From Nemertoderma westbladi (taxonomy: Eukaryota; Xenacoelomorpha; Nemertodermatida; Nemertodermatidae), in contig JAUCBJ010003263.1 of assembly GCA_032718475.1 (NCBI GenBank), positions 1-27,978 on the forward strand: DNA of 27,978 nt, given 5' to 3'. The notes beneath the pieces are model-generated. The model saw only the letters and a program-made list of their open reading frames with translations, ran no database searches and had not been told where the DNA came from. Shown here piece by piece: positions 18,312-26,634 of this stretch (positions are counted from its first letter, which is position 1; each line of letters opens with the position of its first letter). The position numbers and the translations under genes were made by a program.

Positions 18312-18359
18312 GAATGTTTTTATGACTCAATAAGGTTATATTGAGTCATAAAAACATTC
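18312..18359. repeat. perfect 21-bp inverted repeat next to the tRNA 3' end
   Basis: GAATGTTTTTATGACTCAAT-A and its exact reverse complement are separated by the 6-base loop AGGTTA. The palindrome ends 4 bp from the 3' end of the minus-strand tRNA gene. The only nearby T run on that strand (T5, complement of 18350-18354), the likely RNA polymerase III stop, lies within one arm. Confidence 0.95.
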
Positions 18360-18363
18360 ATAT

Positions 18364-18436
18364 CGAGCGTGCCAGGAGTCGAACCTGGGATCTTCTGCTC
18401 CGTAGGCAGACGCGTTATCCACTGCGCCACACACCC
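18364..18436 (-). tRNA. tRNA-Arg (anticodon ACG)
   Basis: The 73-base minus-strand sequence folds as a full cloverleaf. The acceptor stem GGGTGTG/CACGCTC has two G-U pairs. The D arm contains GCGCAGTGGATAACGC. The anticodon stem TCTGC/GCAGA encloses the loop CTACGGA, with ACG at positions 34-36. The T arm is CCAGG-TTCGACT-CCTGG and the discriminator base is G. The A box (TGGCGCAGTGG) and B box (GGTTCGACTCC) of the internal promoter are intact, and there is no intron. The first T run downstream is T5 about 10 bases on. It reads CGN arginine codons after A34-to-inosine editing. It looks functional rather than a tRNA-derived SINE, since no A/T-rich tail or body repeats elsewhere in the window. 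Confidence 0.95.
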
Positions 18437-18439
18437 GTT

Positions 18440-18729
18440 GAGAATAAAGCTCTATACATTTTAGGCCCTTAGTGTTGACCAATGACTGGAAAATTGACTG
18501 GAAAATAACATCGGTTAAAACGTATTTTTGGGTAAAATCACAAGTAGAGAGGTAAACCACCAATACACTTTATGGATCTTGACTTTGCTAATGATCTGGC
18601 ATTACAATAATGTCAGAATCATTAAAAAGGTAAAAATTGATGGTGCTCAAAGATAACCCAGCACTCTAGAACAAGCATCTTCCAAGGGTACCTGCCACGC
18701 CCACCTTGGTACCTAGGTTAGGTTCTTGG
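18440..18729. other. unassigned sequence between tRNA and LINE scrap
   Basis: No gene recognised. It includes two near-inverted GGTACC-centred blocks around 18685-18720 (AAGGGTACCTGCC and CTTGGTACCTAGG). Part may belong to the LINE fragment that follows. Confidence 0.35.
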
Positions 18730-18816
18730 ATTCTGATGAGGTCTGCATTAAATAAACCATCAAGGATGCGGAAATCACCTGGAATCAAAACTTTTTCTGA
18801 ACTCTACGGTACATGA
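18730..18816 (+). pseudogene. LINE reverse-transcriptase scrap
   Basis: The plus-strand frame ILMRSALNKPSRMRKSPG, then IKTFSELYGT, parallels the fragment at 3615-3783 (KAWAALNSLSRILKS). It corresponds to the region between YLGS and LLYG in non-LTR polyproteins. A stop follows at 18814, and no other LINE motif is recognisable nearby. Confidence 0.4.
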
Positions 18817-19074
18817 ACCAAGATGCAGCGAAAGGTTCATGGCATAAAATTAAATAATCACTCACAAAGTAGGCATTGTATAATCTCTGTAGTGACCGAA
18901 AATTGCCAAACCCCAGGACCACCTTGCATGTACGAGAATTAAGTCTTGCTGGACACTGCCATAGTCTGATCAGTCTGTACCATACATCAGTCATGTATCA
19001 GAATCGTATTCTATGACAGCCGGAGGATACGGGTGGTCGGCCAATGACATTCCGAACACGTCGCTACAGTATAT

Positions 19075-19372
19075 TGTCACTGGTTCAGATAGGGGGGGGG
19101 GGGGGGGGGGGGGGGGGGGGAACTGGACGCAATAATAATTCATCCCTCTCCAGGGGAAATTGGACGCAAATAACAGTTGATTACTCTCAAAAATAAAACT
19201 GTAACCTGTTCTATTGTGTTTAGTTTATTGTTTTGGTTAAAATAACGTGCCACTGTAGGCCTAACCTGCTCCTTTCCCTAAATTGCGAATTTAACATTGA
19301 AGCGGGATATTAATTCGCTAGCTAAGATGGAATTTGCGTCCAGTTCCCCCCACACCCCCCTGTCTCCACTGG
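19075..19372. mobile_element. MITE-like element with inverted G-rich ends and a 29-base G run
   Basis: The left end has CACTGG, a run of 29 Gs (19092-19120) and AACTGGACGCAA. The right end is the reverse complement: TTTGCGTCCAGTTCCCCCC, then ACACCCCCCTGTC and CACTGG. A further GGGGAAATTGGACGCAAAT lies inside at 19153. The interior 19199-19281 matches 5770-5852 in reverse. The total length of about 300 bp and absence of coding sequence suit a MITE. Ends of the C(A/C)GTGG...GGGGG type are common in hAT-like elements, but the match is loose. Confidence 0.65.
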
Positions 19373-19375
19373 TTT

Positions 19376-20079
19376 TGATATAATTAATCCCTACCGGTAT
19401 GCCAATGCAGTATCTCGAGAACTGCTGGAGCTACGGGCGGGGATGAAACCAAAGCTACTTTGAAGGCAGCAGTAATGAGTTAACTGTTCAGAGAAAAATT
19501 TGCCTTGGATTGCGGCCATGTCCCAGGTTGCTGTGGGTTGATGTTCTAAAATTTTGCATTTCGTGCCCTTTTGACATATCGACGCCGTGCCTTATGATAA
19601 AACGTATAGTAGTTAATAGAAATATATTTGGTTTGGGAGTCTAAGTGATAGGGACGTGATATAAAAAATATAAAAAGTGGTTCTACATGAAATTCAATTG
19701 GTGGGCGGGTGAGCTGACAAATTGGTGATTTTAAATGAGTAATCATATCTGTAGGTGGCTGGGCTGATATACATATTTAATGGGGTGTGTGGTAGGCGTA
19801 TAACTAGGGAGTGGGTTAAGGGGTTGGTTGGGATGGGAAGGGAGGCGAGGGCAACGGTGTTTATGGTGTGATACATCGGTAAGTCAGACCTCTGGTCGTG
19901 ATCATTCAAATGCATTGGAGTTACAATGGCTGATCGCTAACTGTGATGGGTTACGGTGCCGGCCAGCGAAGTATTCTACTTACACAGTCGTATCACGTAC
20001 AGTATACTGTAGGCCGAACAGAAAAAATAGCTGATAATCAGTATGTTTCGCTATAAAATGGGGGCTATCAGAAGAGACG
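19376..20079. other. unassigned sequence
   Basis: Includes a locally G-rich purine stretch (19795-19860). I looked here on the minus strand for upstream receptor exons (TM4-TM5 motifs) and saw none. No other gene signal. Confidence 0.4.
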
Positions 20080-20100
20080 AATATATATATATATATATAT
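20080..20100. repeat. (AT)n microsatellite
   Basis: Ten consecutive AT dinucleotides. Confidence 0.95.
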
Positions 20101-20164
20101 GAATAAATATTGGAATCTTTAATTGTTACTTTTTCGTTCGAATATACCTCAAAATCTGGAAAAA

Positions 20165-20220
20165 GTTGTACTATCTCCCTAGGGAAAAAAGTTGTACTTT
20201 TTCCCTAGGGAAAAAAGTAT
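20165..20220. repeat. short direct and palindromic repeat TCCCTAGGGA
   Basis: The block GTTGTACT then (A/T)TCTCCCTAGGGAAAAAAGT-like sequence occurs twice in tandem at about 31-bp spacing. Its centre TCCCTAGGGA is a perfect palindrome, extended to TTTTTCCCTAGGGAAAAA in the second copy. Confidence 0.75.
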
Positions 20221-20743
20221 GCCTAACCGTTACGATTGCATTGATTTTACTTTTTCCGGCCGAAAAAATGTCAAATGAAAAATTTGTGGTGTAATTTCTT
20301 ATATTTTATTGCACCTAAGTAGGAAAGTTTTGCAAGTAATTTGAGCTTTGTAGCGATCTATCACTAAAAAGTACAGTTTCATTGTGATGTTTCTGCATCC
20401 TAAAATTGAGTAAAAATTAAAATGAGTTGTAAAAGCTTTTGTGGGATAACTGATACGTTTGCCTATGCTGGCCAGTTCCCCCCCAGGCGCTGGAATACTC
20501 TAAAAAAGGTTTTCTAACTGTATATATATTCCCCTCGCCCGCAAGGTACCTTTACAGGTGTTTTAACGGACATAAAAATCATTCTGCTATATACGTGTTT
20601 TAGTGGACATGGTAAGACAAAAAACTTGTAATGCACCAACCACCTTTCACAGCTTAGCCGTGATGATTCATATTACGACATCAAGCAGCTGGTTGCTGAC
20701 ATGGAAACAGCCATTGGACGCGTGGTTCTTTGTTTGGCTTGGG

Positions 20744-20756
20744 CCAATCAGGGCGG
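20744..20756 (+). promoter_or_regulatory. CCAAT box plus GC box, promoter-like
   Basis: GGGCCAATCAGGGCGG places an NF-Y-type CCAAT box (20744-20748) 2 bp before an Sp1-type GGGCGG (20751-20756). About 50 bp downstream, GTTCAGTC (near 20805) could be an initiator. The gene it might serve is the gag-like frame at 23995; it could be the U3 promoter of that retroelement. There is no direct evidence of transcription. Confidence 0.4.
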
Positions 20757-20759
20757 TTT

Positions 20760-21665
20760 TTCCTGTCGACGTGTAGCTTTTTAGTCGATCATAAGGAGAG
20801 TGTTCAGTCTTACTGTTTTTTCTTGATACTTTGTTGTTATTGCTGTCTAAGCCAGAAACACCGGCATTTTGGATAGATACTGCTGTACCGTAAACTGCTT
20901 GAATTATCGAAAGTATAAACTGTTACCGCAAATTGATCAATCTTAATTAACATACTCACTTAATTTAATTGCATTAATCATATTGTTTGTACTGTTATTT
21001 TACCGTCAGTTATTAATTGTAAATATTTGTTGATGGAAATATTGCTATTTGGATAATACGGATAAATCACCCAATTCCCAATTTTCTTGATAACACTACA
21101 GGTTAGAGAGACCGGCTATACATAACAATTGCGATTTATATGAATGTGGTGTGTATTGAATCCAATGTTATTTAGCAGACCCTACGTGAGTCAATTACTG
21201 CTCTCTTTATGTGTGATCAAATATACTGACTGTCGGCAGAATAGTGTGTATGATTGTGATTGGTAACAAAGTATTTCCTAAAGAATACGCTTTATACTTT
21301 AATCATAAGCAGTATCGTTGCGTTTAGTATAAGTCTTAGTTCTGTTTAAATAGATAAAGCGCCACGTCCTAAAGGAACTGTTAATATTTCCCGAAAGCCA
21401 ATAATATCTGTCAGAGATTAATTATTAACGATCTATCGAATAATACATTAGGTATACACTGCAACCTTACACTGTAATAATACAATTCAAGCATCCGAAT
21501 TCAGTCTCCCGGGTGTAGATCCATCGGGTGAATGATCGCGCATGGGCTGACTTCGGCTAATGTTTTGCGTATTAGCATAAATTATTGTCGTATGCTAAAG
21601 TGGTTTTAATTAACTAAAAGACATATAAATTTTGGCAGGTTAAACTGCTAAAGGTCTTCAAAAGC
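20760..21665. other. unassigned sequence, possibly LTR or leader of the retroelement
   Basis: No coding frame. Lies between promoter-like boxes and the tandem duplications that precede the gag-like frame. Confidence 0.35.
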
Positions 21666-21870
21666 GCGAACAGTAACAGTTTATTTGTATTGCAGTGTAA
21701 GCATTAAATACAGTTTAATACTGTTCTGTCGAACAGTAACAGTTTATAATCTTATTGCAGTAAGCAATAAGGTTGCAAGTGTAGGCATTAAATACAGTAA
21801 AATACTGTTCTGTCGAACAGTAACCGTTTACAATCTTATTGCAGTAGGCAATAAGGTTGCAAAATACCGT
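21666..21870. repeat. ~84-bp tandem repeat, two full copies plus a partial
   Basis: GCATTAAATACAGT, ACTGTTCTGTCGAACAGTAA and CTTATTGCAGTA(A/G)GCAATAAGG recur at about 84-bp spacing, with GAACAGTAAC at about 21667, 21731 and 21815. Both ACTGTTCTGTCGAACAGT and CTTATTGCAGTAAGCAATAAG are hairpin-forming palindromes. Confidence 0.85.
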
Positions 21871-22113
21871 AGTGACCGGTAAAACTGAACCGGTACTTTG
21901 TAGGTCAGTAGGCCTAACTGTCATCACCGGTACCGGTACTGCTGTACAAGTACATTTAGTATTATTCGATTTTGATTATTGTATACCGGTAGGCTGTTTA
22001 AGAGATTAGGGACTGTACACCCCTTGTTTCTTTTGGAGCTTACTTATTTCTGTCAGTTTTATTTCCTAGTAAGTTAATATTGAGCAGAAGGCGTGTGACC
22101 CTGCTCAAATTGT

Positions 22114-22688
22114 TCAGATAATTGTAGGCTGAGCTGCTGTCTGACTGTGGTTGTGTTTGGAGAGATTACGGCGTGTGTAGAGTTTGTCTGATAAAGTGCC
22201 GTTAGTAAGTTGGGGGCAGTCATAACTGTAAGGTCAATCCCCTCTTAAAGAGTAAGTCGTACTACCGTGTTAGCACGCATACTAACTAACAGTTTCAGAG
22301 TCTGCATATACTGTAGTTTATTTAGGCTTGATCGTAGTCTGCCAGTGTTTTAGCCTGTGTTTGTTTGTGTGGTCTGTTCAGGTACCGTAATAGTTATTAC
22401 TCAGATATTTTGTAGGCTGGATTGTTGTCTAGCTATTTTTGGGTCTGAAGGGATTGCTGCGTGTGTAGAGTTGGTCTGATCAAGTGCCGTTAGTAAGTTG
22501 GGGCAGTCATAACTGTAAGGTCAATCCCCTCTTAAAGAGTAAGTCGTACTACCGTGTTAGCACGCATACTAACTAACAGTTTCAGAATCTGCACATACAG
22601 TAGTTTGTTTAGGCTTAATAGTAGTCTGCCAGCGTTTGGTTTGTATTTGTTTGAGTATTCTGTACGGGTAGCGTAATATTTATTATTC
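22114..22688. repeat. 288-bp tandem duplication with a near-identical core
   Basis: Unit 1 (22114-22401) and unit 2 (22402-22688) align end to end. Flanking parts differ at many positions, but the core 22194-22304 versus 22482-22591 is identical except for one G in a G run and one or two edge changes. The core is bounded by GTAAGT (22205) and TACTAACTAACAGTTTCAG (ending 22298), i.e. donor, branch-point-like and acceptor sequences. The duplication may lie within an LTR or leader of the retroelement. Confidence 0.9.
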
Positions 22689-22689
22689 A

Positions 22690-23345
22690 GAGTTTATGCG
22701 ATTATTCGCAACATTCATGTCCCCAAGTTTATTCCTACAGTAATTGTGCTTGTTATACATACTGTTATAGTTAAACTAACCCCGGTACTACATCAGGGCT
22801 GCTTGGCGTAGGTAAAGACTGACGACTTTGTGCTTCGGTCACTCCAGCAGATGCCGTGGTTCTTTTAACTGTTCAAGTATATTTAACTACTGATTATTTG
22901 TTATACCGGTACTTGTACCTAATTTAGGGTTTAGTGTACAGTGCCTTCCGAAGTAATTAGTGTAGGCAGTATATTTGTGTTGTAAAGTGGTTGATAGGCA
23001 CATTCGTTAGCTCTATTAGCTTCTGGGTAGGAACAATCCGTGATACATAACGTAGTACCTATAGCGATACGGTTATAGGTCGTCAGGCGGTGGTATTTTC
23101 CTATCTGGACAACGCAGTATATTTACTACTACTTATTATTTAAATACCGTAGTACCCTGTCCTTTGTAATAGCCAGAAATCTAACCCTTTGTTAGACTGG
23201 TTTGTAGACTTCCTGTAAAATTACCCTAAAAATTTCGTCCGTAATATTTTGTTGTGTTTAATTAGAGAATTAATCTCACCCGTATCGTAAGTAATTTGTA
23301 GTATTAAGTAACTTAGGTAAATTAGAATTATCAGTTTTAGTGTCA
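22690..23345. other. unassigned sequence, possibly rest of an LTR
   Basis: No coding frame. Scattered ACCGGTAC motifs. Leads into the AATAAA and primer-site-like sequence at 23346. Confidence 0.35.
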
Positions 23346-23397
23346 AATAAATAGCACTTCACTTAGAGGCGTTCAGCTTCTGTGTAGTGACCCCCAG
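23346..23397 (+). promoter_or_regulatory. possible LTR 3' end: AATAAA and primer-binding-site-like sequence
   Basis: AATAAA at 23346-23351 is followed 34 bp later by TAGTGACCCCCAGA (23385-23398). A (T)GGTGACCCC-type sequence just after the LTR is the primer-binding site in many LTR retroelements. The gag-like ATG lies about 600 bp further on, a reasonable leader length. The 5' start of such an LTR could not be located and a second LTR copy was not seen, so this is tentative. Confidence 0.3.
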
Positions 23398-23619
23398 AAA
23401 TAATAACATTTATTTCAAATATTGTCAAAACCCCTTTTTAAACGGGTATATATCTATTATAAATCAACTCAAACGATTTATAAATAGTAGGCCTGCCATA
23501 CAACAACTAGGTCTCACTGTCAGTTGGACTACTGCTTAAATAACGGTAATAAAGTAAGTTAAAGTAACGAAGTAACCCCAAAATATTCAGAAATTCAATT
23601 ATTCTAAAAAATAATTGAC

Positions 23620-23880
23620 ATACCGGTACTTACCATAGGCTTATTATATTTATTTCTATAAATTTGAGCTGAAATCATACCGGTACTCTGTAATTAATTC
23701 TAGTCCAGAATTATACTTATATACTATAAGTGTAAGCTGTATACCGGTATTCATTATAGGCCTACTATATATATATATATTTGTGCTAAAATTATACCGG
23801 TACTCTGTGACACATCTAGTCTGTAATAACACTTATATATTATAAGCATACCGGTATTCTAATATATTGTGTATATATCA
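23620..23880. repeat. ~117-bp tandem duplication rich in ACCGGTA
   Basis: CATACCGGTA(C/T)T, a TATA-rich stretch, GAGCTGAAAT/GTGCTAAAAT, ATACCGGTACTCTGT, then TCTAGTC, CTTATATA and TATAAG recur at about 117-bp spacing (ATACCGGTACTCTGT at 23677 and 23794), with a third partial copy starting at 23848. It contains an AT microsatellite at 23765-23781. Confidence 0.8.
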
Positions 23881-23994
23881 CGTTACACTGGGTAACGGTA
23901 CCGGTAATAAATCGCTAGGCTTGCGGTCATACTGAATTACTAGACTTGCTTTAACTGAAACTATAGTAGTAGACATTCAACTGTATAACTAAAC

Positions 23995-26634
23995 ATGTCT
24001 GACACTCAGCAAAACCTGTCGGACAGTCTGATCGAGACCACTATCTGTGATTCAGATAGGAGAGTGGAGCGAATAATAGAGAAGTTCGGCTCACCTCCTA
24101 CTGTAAAAAAGGTCATCCCTCCAGTAGTATCAGACCCTAGGCTAGTCCACCATAGGTCCATCATAGGCACTCGGGCACAGGTAAAACGGGACCAAGAGGC
24201 AGCTGTCCTATCGCAGCAACATCTTGGTCAAGAACCTACTTCCCAGAGACCGGATAGCTCCAGCAGTTCGGATACTGTAGAGTTGACTCCCGAACATGGA
24301 GTGCAGATGGCTGATACAGTCTACTGGCCAAAATTAGACAGCATCATGGATGGAACAGAGAATTAATCGGACCCCCTTCTTACTCTTCCTGCTGCAGTGC
24401 TAACTACTATATTCATTGCGGTGGAGGAATATCAAGCCGACTGGGCGAAGAATAAGTGAGCGACCCAAGATAATTACGCGGGATACGCCAGGGAAGAATT
24501 GAGATCTATTGTTGAATCACAATGGAACTTTCCCGGACTCGGACTTCCGTTTGATATGTCCGAGGCTACTTGGGAAGATATACACAGGATGGGAGTGGCA
24601 AAAGATACAATGGATCCAGCTGTTTGGAAGAGGTCGGCAGCAGGATATGTGCAGGGATTCTTCGGATCCTTGGAGCGATTGGAGGAACAACTGTTTCGAC
24701 AACCTCACGGACCTCAAGAGCAGGAAGAACTGCTATATCAAATACGCGAAAGAACCCTACGCATTCGACTAATCCTCTCAGCCTTTGAGGAAACTTCCAA
24801 AAGAAGACAGGACACGTCGCTGCAGGTTGCTGTCAAAACTTGGCTACATCGAGTAGATCTCAAAGTACAGGAAACAGCCCAGTGGAAATCCCAGCTGGCT
24901 GAGAGATCAATCTATGAGGAACCAACTGATGTCTCCGAACAAACTGATGTCACCCTTGCTCAAGAAGAAAGCGAAGAGGCCGCCGAGAAACCGCGAACTA
25001 GAGACGCTATCGACATTTATTTGTCCGACTATCAGCGATTCCTAGGAGACGAAGAGTTGAGGAGACGGCTACATGGACTTTCCCCTAATAGTGAAGGAAC
25101 CAAGCTTATATTGGACGCGATCGATACCGAAATGTTAGCTGCAAACCAAGCTGAATGTGATGAAAAACTCCGTCTCACTAGAGTCCGAGAAGAACAAATA
25201 AAGAAAAGAAGGATAGAGGAACAAAAGGCGGCGGCTACGGCAGAAGCAGAAGCAGAAAGAAAGGCAGCGGCGGCAGAAGTAGAAGCAGAAAGAATAGCAG
25301 CAAGGGCAGCAGCGGCAGAAGCAGAAGCAAAAACAAAGGCAGCGGCGGCAGAAGCAAAGGCGGAAAGGGCAGTGGCCGAAGCAGAACGGAGAGCCTCTGA
25401 GCAGACTACCCAACTGGAGTTGGAAAATCTGCAAGAGACACAAGACAGTATAAATAAACAGTTTACTGCTAATCAAATGCAGATGATGAGAAAATCTACC
25501 CCCAAGCGCCAGGGGTACACCTCATCGGAAGAAGGCGATACTACCGACCCTGAAGGCGGAGGAGATAGATCTCATCTAAGTAGGCGTAGAAAAACATATT
25601 ACCGTCGTAAATTGCCTGATTTGCCCCCAGCTGTTAAAAGACAGCTAACTAGCACAGATTTAGGTAGTGCAGAACCTATAGAACAATTTATCCAGGTCAA
25701 AAGACTCCCTACTATAGTCGATGAACCTGAAATAATTAGGCCTGTAATTCCCAAAGTCACTTCTATGCTAGAGACCCCTACACTTCCAGAGCTTAACTCT
25801 AAATTCCCTTTACATAGCACTACACTGCCTGTACCCGGTGGAACAGTCCATGCAAATACCCCTGTCCAGATAGCAGAGAGAGAAATCAATAATTTGTCTC
25901 CCGTCGTCCCGCGTCAGCCCGCTACTATGTTGGCGACTCCCGCTTCGGCGGTTGAGTGGGTGGAAGAGGGACGGCGGGGGATGAATCTTCTGCTAGGACA
26001 GATGCAGGAGACTGTCCACCAACTTAAGGGAACAGTGAGGGAAAGTAGAGCAGAGTTGCAAGAAGTGCAGCAAAGTATCGCGCTAGAACGCGACAAATTA
26101 GTCAATATACAAAAGGGCATACCAATACCCCCTGTAACCTTGTGTCAACCTGTTAGGTCTGAAGTATTACATGCGCAAGGTGTGGAGCCTACACGCATCT
26201 ATACTGCTAGTGAAGTTGAAACTCCTATAGCAAACCCTATTAAGGGTGATTATAGACCTGTTATTAATGATATTCCCTATAGACCTGATAATGATCCGAG
26301 AAATTTGTATACCGATAATTCGATATTAAATAACACGATGGCCCAAGAAAGCTTTACGCGTCAGATGGCTAGAACAGAAGCCCGCCAAGCGGTCAAAGTG
26401 GGAGAGATCGTCAAATTCAATGGGGATGAGATGAAATGGTTACCTTTCAACGAATATTACAAAGATAGCATACAGAACTCTGTACTATCTAACGGAGAGA
26501 AACTTAGATTCCTCATCAAGTGTTTGGAAGGACCTCCCAAGTTAATGGCGTTAAAGTTTATTGGACATCCAGATGGACTAAGACAAGTTTGGGATACATT
26601 AAACATCAGGTATGGTAACAAAGATGCCTAAGGA
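23995..26634 (+). pseudogene. BEL/Pao-type retrotransposon gag frame with two in-frame stops
   Basis: One frame runs from ATG 23995 (MSDTQQNLSD) to TAA 26632-26634, 880 codons including the final stop, interrupted only by TAA at 24364-24366 and TGA at 24457-24459. Between and after the stops the frame is still gag-like (EEYQADWAKNK, then ATQDNYAGYAREELRS), so this is one broken gene. Order: Ser/Thr-rich N terminus; charged helical region; an Ala/Glu/Lys-rich coiled coil (25195-25410, EAEAERKAAAAEVEAER-type); a basic patch (RRRKTYYRRK); a proline-rich linker; and, from 26398, VKFNGDEMKWLPFNEYYKDS to LNIRYGNKD. That last part is the start of the DUF1759-type domain of BEL/Pao gag. The domain breaks off at about 75 residues, and no protease, reverse transcriptase or integrase follows to the window end. 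The element is therefore incomplete here, though stop readthrough or a separate retained gag gene cannot be excluded. Confidence 0.75.

Noticed and set aside
18785-18994. Minus-strand frame with WQCPARLNSRTCKVVLGFGNF, considered as an upstream receptor exon (TM3 region) ending at GTGAGT
   Set aside because: It has a few positions like class C receptors (C-x-x-RL, LGF), but lacks the conserved K-x-WR motif and an acceptor. A stop lies directly upstream and LINE remnants overlap it.
20744-23994. A host gene starting at the CCAAT/GC-box promoter with a long 5' leader
   Set aside because: Not excluded, but the only downstream coding sequence is retroelement gag with stops, so a retroelement promoter is the simpler reading.
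24509-26120. Several overlapping frames in both strands within the gag region
   Set aside because: Shadows of the gag frame, especially of the Ala/Glu-rich coiled coil, which gives Cys/Phe-rich antisense translations.
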